Source: Plotosus lineatus
Lineage: Eukaryota; Chordata; Actinopteri; Siluriformes; Plotosidae
Reading direction: 5' to 3'
DNA length: 64,000 bases
NCBI GenBank assembly: GCA_024760905.1
Contig: CM045733.1
Span: 64,677,501-64,741,500, forward strand
The notes under the pieces are model-generated. The model was not told the origin of the DNA and ran no database searches. It worked only from the letters and a program-made list of their open reading frames with translations. A program made the translations under genes and the position numbers. Positions 34,773 to 46,476 of the stretch are shown one piece after another. Numbering within the stretch: the first letter of the stretch is position 1; every line of letters starts with the position of its first letter.

Positions 34773-35826
34773 TTTATGAGGCCTAATAGGGATTCAAACC
34801 CATAATCTCTCAATTGTGACTCCAGTCAAAAAAGGCGACACAGATTTATTAATGAATGAAATGTTCTCTTAATAAATAAGACGGGCTTAAGAGGAACTGT
34901 CTAATTAGGAGAATGAGTCTTCTTTTAAATAGTTTTAAAACTAGTTTCCCCGATATGGGTAACTGCTGTTTACATTCCTTTGTCCGCTCACCTAATTATT
35001 ATGAATTCATCCAAACGATCCTTTGCTATATCTGGCTATTTTTCAATGATGAACTCATTCCATGGGGAATTTTCTGCATCTTTTGACCTCCATTATGAGC
35101 TCCCCTTTCCTATTACCTTACCTGCACTCTCAACCCAAAGGGCTTAAGAATAACATTAACATAATTTCCCTCACAGGTTAATGGACTCTAATTCCCACAA
35201 GCATGCATTTAAAATGTCTATCATCACTACTAGACAGCGCCATCAATCACTCTGGACTCTACTGCCAGTCACAGTATGAAATCTGTGCAAAATAGAACAC
35301 AAAATATTTAAACTCGGACTTCACAGCGGTGTACACTCGGCATGTGAAAGTATTTCACATATTTACATTTATGTTTCATGCCATATCTGGTATCCAAAGG
35401 CCTTAAAAGTTTATCGAAAGAAACTCTGTAGAAAGTGGTGAAGAAGTGTCCAAAGAAGCTGGGTCTCCATCTGCACCAGAGCACTGAATTGCTGAGTGGC
35501 TTAGTTCAGCTTCATGCTTCATCTTCTCCAACCAAGGGCACCACAAGACCAAATCTAAGTGAAGTTCGACTAAACCATGGATTAGCACCTAATGCCCAGA
35601 GAGCCAGCTGTTTACGTTCCTCCTCCAAAATCTCTTCTCATAAAGATGCCGTATGAATATTCAGGAATAACCCTTCTTCATGCTTCTCCAAGTAAAGTGA
35701 GCACTATTAAGGAGCCATTGTTCTCTGCTCACTGAGCAAAACAATCAGTAATTCAGAACGCGTTCAGCCACACAATTTTCAACTGCTTCACTCAGTTACT
35801 TAGCATTCCCACTGGAACATTGTGAT

Positions 35827-35870
<44 letters not shown>

Positions 35871-36213
35871 CCCTTCCCTCCCTGAGAGGGAGAGATCCAC
35901 AAAGTGATTTCACAGGCCTGTGGTCCAGGCCCTGCCAGTTGTTGTTCAGGATAAAATGACTGATAGGAGCTCTTGTGTATCAAACACATGAAAAATGACA
36001 AAACATCTGCCACTTCTTTCACCCTTTCACTCTTTTATTTATCTTGCATAATATATGTAGATATATCTATCAACTCTTACCATATAAACATTTTTTTACA
36101 TATTGTATCATAAATGTACCCTAAACACTAACTAACCCTTGCAACACAATTAATAGGAAACGATTCAGTAGTTATGTCTGAGATGTTTCTACAAGCTGTT
36201 TACTATTCTAATT
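34773..36213. other. Intergenic DNA with (CT)n
   Basis: A (CT)n tract lies at 35832-35868. Short open frames at about 35403-35656 on both strands lack recognisable features and splice sites. No gene is claimed. Confidence 0.5.
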
Positions 36214-36223
36214 AACTGTTGTG

Positions 36224-36543
36224 GTGGCCTGGCGGGAAAGGTACTGGATCACTGATCCTAAGGTTGGGGGTTCAAGACCCCACCAACCACCCCCGCCAGT
36301 GCATCTAACTGGGTTATCGAAGACTGGCCATGGTCTCTCACTGTTGCCGGTGAGAGGCTGTAAAAGAACCATTGTTGCCTTCCGACAAGAGTAGCTGCAA
36401 AGCAGTTGGCGTGTTTCCGCCCTGCGATGGCCTGGTGAGCTGTCCAGGGTGTACTCTGCCCTAGACCCGGAGTCGGCTGGGATGGGCGCCAGCCTCCCCG
36501 TTCCCCTAATTAGGATTAAGTGGTTACAGAAATTGAATGAATA
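36224..36543 (+). repeat. SINE-A, L2-type end, with 10-bp target duplication
   Basis: The copy is flanked by AACTGTTGTG at 36214-36223 and 36544-36553. The head begins GTGGCCTGGCGGG and the end is ACAGAAATTGAATGAATA. Confidence 0.85.
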
Positions 36544-36553
36544 AACTGTTGTG

Positions 36554-36914
36554 TCTTTTATAATCACACAACCTGACAGAAATAGAAATTATAGCAATTA
36601 TCCCTTTAGAATTAAATCTCTTCATGCTCCAGATTGGAGTTGCCCTTTGCTGTGTGAACCATATCACATGATCTTTCACAGTCGTTAGAAGATGTTATAC
36701 TCATCCATGGGGAATTATACATATCACCCACTGTATATCGTTACACGCAAGACTGGAAGGGAAACACAAACAATTGAGAAATTACACATGTCCAGTCATT
36801 TTATGAAATTTCCTACTGATTGTAAACAGGTTATGAACATGTCCAGTACTTGGAATGAAATTTCTTATAGTGCTATTTAGATTTGATTTTGAACAATTAA
36901 TGATTTATACCAAT
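36554..36914. other. Intergenic DNA, nothing recognised
   Basis: No gene or nameable repeat was seen. Confidence 0.5.
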
Positions 36915-37160
36915 CTGCCATAACATTAACACCACATGAGGTCTGCGGCTAATTAAACACAAAGACATCAAAATGTAATGCGCTGTGTTGTGATCCCTTT
37001 CTATCACCGCCAGCATGAACAGGTTCGGCAGTTTGTTCTAGACTCTGCCTGCTCACTGGTTGTCCGTCCTTGGACCACTTTCGATAGGTACTTAGCACTG
37101 TTTTGTTTGTTTTTTATTCCCAAGATACTGGACCAATCAGGCCATTCACACCATTCTTGT
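36915..37160 (-). mobile_element. Tc1-like remnant, internally deleted
   Basis: The left terminus CCAATCTGCCATAACATTAA is typical of a common fish Tc1-like subfamily. Reverse-oriented transposase sequence follows (TGCGCTGTGTTGTGATCCCT and GGTTGTCCGTCCTTGGACCA). Most of the middle is deleted. The same subfamily supplies 52955-53190. Confidence 0.7.
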
Positions 37161-37310
37161 GTAGCATTTAGAAATCAATATAATTTATATTGCAATGCAC
37201 CCGTCAGTGTACATAATGTTTTTATTGTTACGGCTAATTATAACTATAAATGTTTCAAATATCTTTGAAATTTTTCACTACAGGCATATAGTCAGTATAT
37301 TTGAGTTACT

Positions 37311-37576
37311 ATTAATCCCACGAGGGAAATTTAACCATCACATTTAACCCATCTAAAGTGAGTGCACACACTCGAAGCAGTGGGCGACCACGCAGTGCAA
37401 TGCCTGGAGAGCAGCTGAATGTTAGATGCCATGGTCAAGGGCATTTCAGCCATGAGACTGGAGGAAGGGAAGGTGCTGCTCACTTCCCGCAGAACCACAC
37501 ATTTTTCCTGCTGGCTCACAAATTAAACCAATTACCTTTTGGTCCAAAATTTGATTCCCTGACCATTAGGCAATAG
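37311..37576 (-). repeat. SINE-D, minus orientation
   Basis: It begins TTAATCCCACGAGGGAAATT (reverse tail) and contains GTCAAGGGCATTTCAGCCAT. It ends near a tRNA-like CCCTGACCATTAGGCAATA. It pairs with 24226-24430. Confidence 0.6.
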
Positions 37577-37995
37577 GTGACTCCATATTCAAAAAAATAT
37601 TTTATGCCCTACAGAATTATTACAGAGTATGTTTATATCATTTTATTTAGAAATCATTAATGGAAAACAACACTTTATTTCTGTTTGACAACAGTGGGCA
37701 GCATTTTTGTCTCCACAGCACCAGGATCCTTTGTTCAATTCATGAACTTGTGCTACAGTCCAGGTAAATTTTCTGTGCTTTATTCTCCCCCATATTTCTG
37801 TATGTTTTACCCACATCCAATCCATACCAGCAGGTGTTTTGTCTATTGTGCGAAAGCTTTCAATAACAGGCTAATTTATATCTATGTATTGACACTGTCT
37901 CTGTAAATACAGCATTGGAGGTCACCAGGGTAAAGTACTTATAAAATACCTCCCTCCCTCCCTCCCAAACAAAAATACATAAACATATATGCTCA
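37577..37995. other. Intergenic DNA, nothing recognised
   Basis: No gene or nameable repeat is supported; short TA-rich and CCCTCC runs occur. Confidence 0.45.
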
Positions 37996-38110
37996 CATTC
38001 ACACCTAGGGGCAATTTGGAACAGCCAGTTAGCCGAATGTGCATGTCTTTCGATTATGTGGGCAAGACAGAGTACTGGAAGAAACCATTGGAATCATGAA
38101 AGTTGAAACA
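37996..38110 (-). repeat. V-SINE core fragment
   Basis: CACACCTAGGGGCAATTTGG and ACAGCCAGTTAGCCGAATGT are clear. The rest is degraded. Confidence 0.7.
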
Positions 38111-38491
38111 TGTAAACCACGTGAGCTTATAATATGTAGTCCAGAACTATTCTATAGGAGGTTAACGATACATTCAATGTATCGCAAAGCGGCTTAACAC
38201 AGTAAAAGTTTGCAAAGTATAAAAGTTTAAATATTTTCTACAACCCCTATACATCCCTTATGAGCAAACGTCCTCAGTTGATGCGAGGAAGAAACCTGGA
38301 GGAACCAGGCCCAAAAGGAAACTCCTCCTTATTTAGGTGAAACCGAAAGGATACAAACAATATACTGTATGGGAAACTTCATTGCAGTACGAAATGTAGT
38401 CTGGTTGGTTATACCACATGATTATCTGGACTTACATGTCCAAGATGAGAACTGCTAATTTTAGATGTGTCCCTGTATCGAAGTTTTTGGC
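38111..38491. repeat. Possible dispersed repeat fragment
   Basis: The run GAGGAAGAAACCTGGAGGAA with CCAGGCCCAAAAGGAAACTC near 38283-38330 resembles a common fish repeat known to me without a firm name. Boundaries are unclear. Confidence 0.35.
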
Positions 38492-38815
38492 CATTCATTC
38501 ATTCATTTTCTGAACCACTTAATCCTAATTGCAGTCACGGGGAGGCTGGCACCGGGCAGAGTACACCCTAGACAGCTCATCAGGCCATGACAGGGCAGAA
38601 ACACGCTGTCAGCTATACAGCTCCTCTTGTCAAAAGTCAGCAATGATTCTTTTACAAGCCTCACACCATAGACAGTGAGAGACATGTCCAGCCTCTGATA
38701 ACCCACTTAGCTGCACTGGGGAGGGACAATGACAACCCGTTGAAAGTGGGGCTTGAACACCCAACCTTAGGATCAGTGATCCAGCACCTTTACCACCAAG
38801 TCACCATTGCCCCAA
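38492..38815 (-). repeat. SINE-A, L2-type end
   Basis: The minus-strand copy is nearly complete, with a small deletion in the CCAGCC...CGGGCAGAG part. The head ends at GGGGCAATGGTGACTTGGTG near 38813. Confidence 0.85.
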
Positions 38816-38829
38816 ATGTTCGGCCAAAG

Positions 38830-39720
38830 GTTTGTCAAAGGAATCTCAAGTCCATGTAGTTATATCAGCAACAGTATATCCGTCTGAGGAATCAGAGATT
38901 CCTCATGGGTATTCAGATTGTGACCTTCACACACCATAACTTCTCAAGATTTGTTTATTGATCTGCACCAGAGGGTGAAACATCCATATCACTGTCTACA
39001 GTTAAAACTTTACTGTGCAAAACGGAAGCCTTAGGGTAAGTGCATCTGGAAATACGATCAGGTCCTCTGAGCTTGGAGGCATCTGGGATGGACCATCAAA
39101 CAGTGGAAATCTGTTCAGATAAGTCAGTATTCCAAGTCATTTTGTTAAGAAATGGACTCTTTGTGCTTCAGAGCAATGAAAATAATTACTATCCAGACTG
39201 TTCATACACTTTGTAGCACCACCGAAAGACAGGGCCTGTCATGGCACAAGGTCATGGCAGCACCTTCAGCAAAGGTAACTAAATTCTGTAGTAGTAGCAG
39301 CATCAATGCAGAAAAGTACACTGAGATTTGGGAGCTACATTTTTCCAGAGACACCCATGCATACTTTAACAAGCAAATGCAAACTACATTTTTGCACACC
39401 AACAATGCTGTGTGGCTGCTGGACTAGTTTTCCTGCCTTGTCCCCAACTCAAAATATGTGGTGAATTTTGAAATGAAAAATATGACAGTGACAACTCTGC
39501 ACAACTTAACCTGTTTGCAAAGAAAATGTGACAAAATAAAACCTGGAATGCTTCATCTCTTGGTATCTTCAGTCCTTAACTATTTTTAAAATGTTGCGAG
39601 AAGAAATTGTAACATTACAGTGTCACATCTCCACCACGTCCATTTCATCCCTAACAGTCCCTCTCCCAGTTTCTTCTGAAAATTTTTTTTTTTGCTTACC
39701 TGTTCTTATTTAAGTTATTT
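38830..39720 (+). pseudogene. Second type of Tc1-like transposase, decayed
   Basis: GGAAGCCTTAGGGTAAGTGC, GGAGGCATCTGGGATGGACC, GGAAATGGACTCTTTGTGCT, then GTCATGGCAGCACCTTCAGC follow the order of a well-known fish Tc1-like transposase gene. Many indels and stops remove any usable frame. The first catalytic motif falls in TCAGATAAGTCAGTATTCCA (S-D-K-S where the family has S-D-E-S). It is a different subfamily from 7216-9902. Confidence 0.75.
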
Positions 39721-40317
39721 ATCTTGTTTATTACTCTCTTTCATTTCTTATGCTTACTTTTAGTTATCTATTTAAAGTGAAATTAAAGGATAGCCTTCCA
39801 ATCTCTCCCATTACACTGAAAATGTGTGTGTTTTCATCATCAGGTGGTGTTGCAATCTGTTAAATGTGTTTGCCTGTTTGAAAAAGCCACTTCTTTCAGT
39901 GTGTTTCACAAGAATCACAAGAATAAGGAGTAGATTGACCGTTCCAATAAGGCAAGATGCCAGCAACAATAACAGTATACAGATATAAATGAACAAATCA
40001 GATATAGACTAGTGAACTTCTGAATAAAATAAATTTAGACATATAACACATAGTAATACTACATTACATTTGCATATATCAGGCAAGCATCTGCTCTTTT
40101 ATTCGAACATATGGGAAATATCTCAGTACAGTACATCTAATGCACAACATTTCCTCAGTAACTGTTTATTTGAGTTCACCCCTGTCCCACTTTTCACAGT
40201 ACAGTGTTGCCTCCCTTTACAAGTATTTATTTATAGTGATCCACCTCCACCCCTTGATGGTTATAATAACAATAGTGTGTTTTGAAGACCAAAAACATAT
40301 GCTAAGTATCCAAGCGT
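39721..40317. other. Intergenic DNA, nothing recognised
   Basis: No gene or nameable repeat was seen. Confidence 0.5.
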
Positions 40318-40663
40318 TCATGCATTCATTCTTTTATTTTCTGAACTAATCTTAATTAGGGTTACATGAAGGCTGGTGCCCATCTCAGCCAACACTGGGC
40401 GAGGGCAAAGTACACCTTGGACACCTCACCAGGCCATCGCAGGGCAGAAACACACTGACAGCTTTGTAGCATACACTTGATGAAAGTCAGCAGTGGTTCT
40501 TTTACAGCCACAGACAGACAGTGAGAGACATGACTGGCCTTTTACAACCCAGTTAGCTGCACTGGGGATGGACAGCAGTGACAGCTCATTGATAACTGGA
40601 CTTGAAGCCCCAACCTTGGAATGAGTAATCCAGCACCTTACCACCAGGCCAACAATACCCCAG
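40318..40663 (-). repeat. SINE-A, L2-type end
   Basis: A full minus-strand copy; the tail starts GCATTCATTCTTTTATTTTC and the head ends in the GGTAAGGTGCTGGATTACTC block. Confidence 0.85.
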
Positions 40664-40939
40664 CTTTTCTTAGGTTTGGGTTTAATTCCCCTTTTAGCCA
40701 CTCTCATAAATTTTCTACAGGAGCCTCTTAAAGCAGCACCATGGTGTTTACAGACATTTCCAGCTGCTTTTCTCTGGGTAAAATGGCCATGACATCAAAT
40801 GCACACAATGTTATCTAATGTTATGACATTTTTCAGTAAAACTCACTTTTCTTAACTCTGGAACATCACTGTTTTGTTCAGTATGGCTTAATTGGTAGTA
40901 TTCTTTACAATTAGCTGCTGCTGCTTTTGTGATGTGGAA

Positions 40940-41002
<63 letters not shown>

Positions 41003-41086
41003 TAAGGCCCTGTGTCAAATTGAAAGACATGAGTGATTCCGTACCTTAGACATGTATTTTTTTACATTATCTCTTATTTTGATATA
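40664..41086. other. Intergenic DNA with (TA)n
   Basis: A (TA)n tract lies at 40945-41000. Nothing else is recognised. Confidence 0.5.
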
Positions 41087-41589
41087 CAGCGATCCCTCGC
41101 TACTTCACGCTTCATTCAATTCATGCGGTTTCAGTGCATCGCGGGTGTTTTTTTTTAAATATTCATCGTATTAAAAAATAAGGAAATTAGGGAAGAATAG
41201 GGGGAAAGGTTAAGGAAAATTCCACAAAACAAGGCCAATTATGCAAAAAAAAAAAAAAAAAAAAAAAAAAACCCAAACAAACAAAAACAAAAAACAACCC
41301 AAAAACCTCCAACAAAACTACTTACGTTTTTATGAGGTGTGCATCTGAGTGTGCGCGCGCACATCTGTATGTGTGTGTATTTATGTTTTATTTACATATT
41401 ATGCATTATTTTTGAGTGTTTAATTTGTATTATAAGCATTTATAGAATTGAATATATATTTATTGATATTATATACACATATACATGTACATATACGCCA
41501 GTCGGGGGGGGGGGTATGCTACTTCGTGGAATTCAGTGGTCGTGGGAGGATCTCGGTCCCAATTAACTGTGAAAAGTGAGGGATCTCTG
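41087..41589 (+). mobile_element. CAGGGATCCCTC MITE, complete copy
   Basis: The left terminus CAGCGATCCCTCGCTACTTC follows TA (41085-41086). The right terminus is AAAAGTGAGGGATCTCTG. It is 503 bp with no ORF and contains a poly(A) run at about 41245-41270. Copies at 55806-56279 (same orientation) and 20347-21498 (opposite) define the family. Confidence 0.8.
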
Positions 41590-41591
41590 CA

Positions 41592-41628
41592 TGTGTATAT
41601 ATGTGTGTGTATATATATATATATATAT

Positions 41629-41689
<61 letters not shown>

Positions 41690-41695
41690 TTTTTT
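41592..41695. repeat. (TA)n and poly(T)
   Basis: TA/TG alternation to 41672 passes into a T run to 41695, between the MITE end and the next SINE. Confidence 0.9.
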
Positions 41696-41700
41696 AATTT

Positions 41701-41939
41701 CGGCTTTTTCCCTTTTCTCAGGTGTCACCACGGCGATTCATCTGATTCGCACATTTGATTTTTACGTCGGATGCCCTTCCTGTCACAACCCTTTCGAAAG
41801 GGACAGAATCAGGCTGACGGCTTTGCAGCTGCTCTTTACGAAAGTCAGCAATGGTTCTTTTACATGCCTCTCACCATAGACAGTGACAGACATGGCCCGC
41901 CTTTGATAACCCAGTTAGCTGCACTACACAGTGACAACA

Positions 41940-41990
<51 letters not shown>
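41701..41990 (-). repeat. SINE-A with RTE-type end, head replaced by (TA)n
   Basis: The minus-strand 3' end is complete (GGCGATTCATCTGATTCGCA, CGTCGGATGCCCTTCCTGTC), followed by the body. The match stops at 41939, where a (TA)n tract (41940-41990) replaces the promoter head. Confidence 0.85.
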
Positions 41991-41991
<1 letters not shown>

Positions 41992-42621
41992 CAGAGAGCT
42001 AGTAAAAGAAAAGTAAAAGAGAGCAGTAAAAATATTACTCTGTTTCAGATGTTCCATCTCACCAAAGTAAGTTGGAACATGGTGTGAAATTATTTGGAAC
42101 AATAACCAAGAGCTCATGCTTGAAGTGTAAAAGCTGTGTTGTGAATCTGATGAGGACTCAGTGATGACTGTAGAAGCTGGTGATCTTTCAGGTTTTTATA
42201 GTAGCCACACTTACCTCAGAGGAAGCGTCCTGACCAGCTGCTATCCACTTGACACTTTGCCCAAATCTGTGTTACTTAGCCTCATGTTTTCCTTTATTGT
42301 TTTGTTTGAGTTTATCACACTGAGAAAGCACTTGGTAATAAATCGATATGCACAAAACATACTGTACTTCCAAATATGACATGTTCCATTATCTTGATAA
42401 TATTTCAAAAATTTTAATTTCTTAGAAACAATTTTTTTCCAATTGTTTTTCCTTGCCCTGGTGCCCACTGTGTAACTCCCACTGAAAAATATTTTTGGAA
42501 ATGTAGGAGGTGATGCTGTCTGATTATGAAAAACTTGATAATGCGAGTCAGCCAAATAAATAATAAGTGCTCAGTTTATGTATTTAATAATGTAACAGTG
42601 CTTTTAACCAGATCAAACAGA
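41991..42621. other. Intergenic DNA, nothing recognised
   Basis: No gene or nameable repeat was seen. Confidence 0.5.
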
Positions 42622-42742
42622 GCGGCAGAGGGGCATAGTGGTTAGCATGTCTTCCTCACAGCAAGAAGTTCCTGGGTCCTGGATTCGAGTTTACATGTTC
42701 TCCCCGTTCTCCTCTGGTTACTCTTGTTTCCTCTACAGCTTA
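42622..42742 (+). repeat. V-SINE head fragment with (AC)n
   Basis: GGGGCATAGTGGTTAGCATG carries the A-box, then ACAGCAAGAAG, then a shortened core. An (AC)n(CG)n run at 42743-42771 follows. Confidence 0.75.
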
Positions 42743-42771
42743 GACACACACACACACACACACACGCGCGC

Positions 42772-43034
42772 GCTATACTTGGCTCACCAGGGCATCGTAG
42801 GGCAGAAACACGCTGACGGCTATGCAGCTACTCTTGACGAAAGTCAGCAATGGTTCTTTGACAAGAACCTCACACCATAGACAGTGAGAGACATGGCCGG
42901 CCTTTGATAACCCAGTTATCTGCACTGGGGGAAGGGGGGGGGGGTCAGTGACAATGTGTTGAGAGTGGGGCTTGAACCCCCAACCATGGGATCAGTGATC
43001 CAGCACCTTTACCACCAGGTCACCACTGTCCCTC
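42772..43034 (-). repeat. SINE-A, tail truncated
   Basis: The minus-strand copy keeps the head and body; the L2-type part is cut just after the GGCCTGG/GCCTG block. A G run lies at 42940-42955. Confidence 0.8.
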
Positions 43035-43253
43035 GTGATCATACTCTTCCAATACTCTATCAGTAGGTGGCAGCAGGAAGCCAATTGCCTTGTACTTTCA
43101 GGCAAAAAATAATTAGTGATGCATGGATACGTCAGGTGGCGGTGACAGTGGCATTGTGGCTAGCGAGACTATATGGTGATGGTGATGGAGAAGTTTTTGA
43201 AAAGGAAAAAATTCGAATTCTAATTTCATTATCTGAATGGACTGAACACATGA

Positions 43254-43890
43254 ATGTGGGCTGAAATCACAACCTGCTTACAAAGTACAGATAAAATAAA
43301 CAAATTCCGTTCAAAGGTGCAACTCTGGAAACATCATGTGGAGGAAAGTAGCAATCTTGAAATGTTCACACTCACCAAGCAATGGCAAGATTGCCGTGCA
43401 TTGTGTGAGATAATAGTTAAACATTTAAAAACTCTTGATGAGAAGATGTCATTTCATTTCTCTCCAGCCTACACTGATTGCCTTGACTGGGTCAGGGACC
43501 CGTATACTAGTAGCTCAGCGTCAGTTGGTGGAAAGGACATGACCGTACAGGAGCAGGAGGAACTCGCTGAACTGAGACAGAATTGTGGTTTTAAAGTGAA
43601 GCTTTGCTGATCTACCGCCGGACAGTTTTTGGTTTGGCTACTGCCAAGGTGATCCCCATTCTGGCAAACAAAGCTATTTTGACATTGCTCACATTTTCCA
43701 TGACATATCTGTGTGAGGTCAGCTTTTCAAGCCTGACTGCCATAAAAACAAACAAACAAAAAAAAAAAAAAGAGAGAGAGACTGAGAGCTGTTGAGGAAG
43801 AGCTTCGTGTGTGTCTTTCTTCGATTCCTGCCAGGATATCAGCTCTGTGTTCATCCAAACAGCCACAGGTTTCACACTGAGTGAAGAGAA
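43254..43890 (+). pseudogene. hAT (ZBED5/SCAND3-like) transposase C-terminal remnant
   Basis: An open frame of about 118 residues (ITTCLQSTDKINKFRSKVQL, WKHHVEESSNLEMF, FHFSPAYTDCLDWVRDPY) ends in a stop near 43608. A frameshifted continuation reads [20 protein letters not shown], the conserved hAT C-terminal dimerisation motif, and ends in [10 protein letters not shown]. The catalytic N-terminal half and BED finger are absent. A CTCF-like TCAGTAGGTGGCAG lies upstream at 43060-43073. Confidence 0.8.
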
Positions 43891-44019
43891 AGATGAACGA
43901 TTATAAAATATTTTTTCTTTGATTCATATTCAAACTTTGATGGGAACGACTTTATATTCTCAATACTGTATAGATGATAGAGTTTCGTTTTTGAACATTT
44001 CCTTCTGGTGGGATCCTTT

Positions 44020-44310
44020 GGGCTTTTTACATCCGAGCTATAGTGGCTCATCGGACTGCTGCTTATCCCCAGTTTCCATAGCGTGAAGCGACCAGGAGTT
44101 CAACTCCCCCTGAATGGGACGCTAGTCCATCACAGGTTACTTTCCCAGTATATTTTTACTGGTACCATTGATACTGCTGGGTGAACAGAGGCACACTTGT
44201 AGTTGAGACCTTGCCCAGGGGTCTTAGCACAGTGAGGGTCTAACTGGGATTTGAACACACAACCTCCTGAGTATGAGCCCAGCGCCTGAACCACTACGTC
44301 ACCGGCCCCA
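44020..44310 (-). repeat. tRNA-derived SINE, family C
   Basis: The minus-strand copy starts TGGGGCCGGTGACGTAGTGG at 44310 and ends near GGGCTTTTTACATCCGAGC. It is full length. Confidence 0.85.
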
Positions 44311-44457
44311 TACCACTCCACAAATCGAGTACATCTCCACACTTCAAGAAGTATTTTATGGTGTTTATCTCATAAGAAGATGACCCACCCCACCCCGCCA
44401 ATTCACCATAGAGAAGTATCTTCACCTCTCACTCGTCTGGCATGCATGCGATGACCA

Positions 44458-44785
44458 TTTCATTCATACATTTTCAGAATCTCTTAATCCTATTTAGGGT
44501 CGCGGGGAGGAGTACACCCTGTATGGCTCGCCAGGCCATCGTCACAAAGATGAATATGCAGCTTACTATGAAGAAAAGTCACCAAAAGTTCTTTTACATT
44601 TCTCACTTCATGGACAGTGAGTGACATGGCCAGCCTTTGATAACCCAGTTAGCTGCACTGGGGGAGACGGGACGGGGGACGGGTCGGGATGACATCAACA
44701 ATGACAATCGTCGACTGTGATACTTGAACCCCCAACCTTGGAATTGATAATCCAGCACCTTATCACCGGGCCATCACTGCATCAC
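44458..44785 (-). repeat. SINE-A, L2-type end
   Basis: The minus-strand copy has a deletion in the tail part (GGGTCGCGGGGAGGAGTACA). The head carries a GA/GC-rich change at about 44660-44690. Confidence 0.75.
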
Positions 44786-45283
44786 ATGACATGACCTATC
44801 CAAGTTAATCAAATTCTAATGAGGCTTATCTCAACATCTGTGGAGTTCCATCCAACACATCCTCATGTGTGATGGAATCATTCCATCTGATTTCAAGTAC
44901 CACTCTGGAATGACGTTTGCTGGATGGTTCAGAGAAGCTTGATTTGATGATGGTATAGCGCCGAGTTCTCGCATCGATACATCATTAAAAGGCTGACACT
45001 CTGATTACACACATTGTGTTTGGTTTCTATTGTCAGGTCGCTTCACTCAAACACTTTAGCCTCCCCATGGCTCATGATGCAGCCTGAATCTGTGTGGTTA
45101 TCACTTCATTTGGCTGGCAGTCTTTGGATGAATAACTACCCGATTATTAGAAGTGTTCTATTCTCCTCTACTTGTGTCCATGAATGCGGAAATCAACCCA
45201 TTAACCTATTCTCATAGTACGTTGTATTTTCTTGATATTTATCCAACAACAGTGGGTTATTTATCATGTGTAGATTTTTTTTT
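44786..45283. other. Intergenic DNA, nothing recognised
   Basis: No gene is supported; the right end may already belong to the LINE that is clear from 45284. Confidence 0.45.
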
Positions 45284-45321
45284 TTATATATTTGATGCTA
45301 TGGTTAAACCTATCCTTTGTT

Positions 45322-45640
45322 CTTCTTTCTTTTCCTTTCTGCTTTTCCCATCAGAGGTTGCCACAGCCAATCATCTGCCTTCATCTCACCCTATCCTCTG
45401 CATCTTCTTCTCTTACACCAACTACCTTTATGTCCTCCTTCACCACATCCATGAATCTTCTCTTTGGTGTTCCTCTAGACCTTCTGCCTGGTAGTTCCAA
45501 CCTCAGCATCCTACTACCAATATATTCACTATCCCTCCTCTGTACATGTCCAAACCATCTCAATCTAGCCTCTCTGACTTTGTCTCCAAAACATCTAACA
45601 TGTGCTGTCCCTCTGATGGACTCATTCTTGATCCTAAATC
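45322..45640 (-). mobile_element. RTE-type LINE 3' fragment nested in an older LINE
   Basis: The fragment is flanked by TATCCTTTGTT at 45311-45321 and 45641-45651. The minus strand encodes RWFGHVQRRDSEYIGSRMLR and PGRRSRGTPKRRFMDVVKED. The 3' end is GATTGGCTGTGGCAACCTCT, then AGCAGAAAGGAAAAGAAAGA. Confidence 0.9.
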
Positions 45641-46115
45641 TATCCTTTGTTACGGCTCAGAAATTTGGGGTGTTACATATTGTAAAATTATTGAACAATT
45701 CCAAATAAAAACATGCAAACATTTCCTCAAAGTTAGTTAAAGTACATGTAACGGTATGGTTCTTGGAGAATGTGGTCGGTTCCCTCTTCTGCTTACTTAC
45801 ATGACTAGGGCAGTGAAATATGCTTAACAGGGGCTTCTTATATAAAAAATATTCTATTTAAATTAGGTTTTGGATTTGTCTGAATGGGAACACAGATTAT
45901 TTTATCGCTGTATTTAAGCAAAGACTATCTGACAATTTGTCACAAGATTGGTAGTCATCGCTTCATAATACTACCAAGTGCTCCAGTTATATACCTTTTA
46001 CGTCCCTACTAAATGTCGAAACTCATCTTAGCCTAAATTTAGCCCCGGATTTCAGAAATTGCTTGACAAAATTCAGATGTGGTCATTTCGGATTGAGCAT
46101 AGAAACGGGCAGATA

Positions 46116-46476
46116 GGGGCAGTGGTGGTCTAGTGGTATAGGGTGCTGGATCGCTGATCCAAAGGTTGGGGGTTTGAGTCCCACTCTCCACAAGATTGTC
46201 ACTGTCCCCCCCAGTGCAGCTAACTGGGTTATCAAAGGCGGGCCATGTCTCTCACTGTCTATGGTGAGAGGCATGTAAAAGAACCATTGCTGACTTTCGT
46301 AAAGAGTAGCTGCAAAGTCGTCAGTGTGTTTCTGTCCCTTGATAAAAAGGGTTGTGACAGGAAGGGCATCCGACGTAAAAACCTCTGCCAAATCAAACGT
46401 GCGAATCAGATGATTCGCTGTGGCGACTCCCGAGTTAAAGGGAAAAAGCCGAAAGGAAGACAGACAGGAAGACAGA
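46116..46476 (+). repeat. SINE-A with RTE-type end, perfect 18-bp target duplication
   Basis: The copy is flanked by CATAGAAACGGGCAGATA at 46098-46115 and 46477-46494, identical on both sides. It has an A-box TGGTCTAGTGG (46126-46136), a B-box GGTTTGAGTCC (46171-46181) and the full body. The 3' part runs GGGTTGTGACAGGAAGGGCA, CATCCGACGT, GATGATTCGCTGTGGCGACT and GCCGAAAGGAAGACAGACAG. At 361 bp it is probably the youngest SINE in the window. Confidence 0.95.

Noticed and set aside
35403..35656. Overlapping short frames on both strands
   Set aside because: Neither has domain features or a splice context; open length is within chance for local GC.
36978..37268. 96-residue plus-strand frame
   Set aside because: It crosses the Tc1-like remnant in the wrong orientation and shows no family features.
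46126..46181. tRNA gene at the SINE head
   Set aside because: A-box and B-box are present, but the sequence cannot form a full cloverleaf and continues into the SINE body; it is a tRNA-derived promoter, not a tRNA gene.
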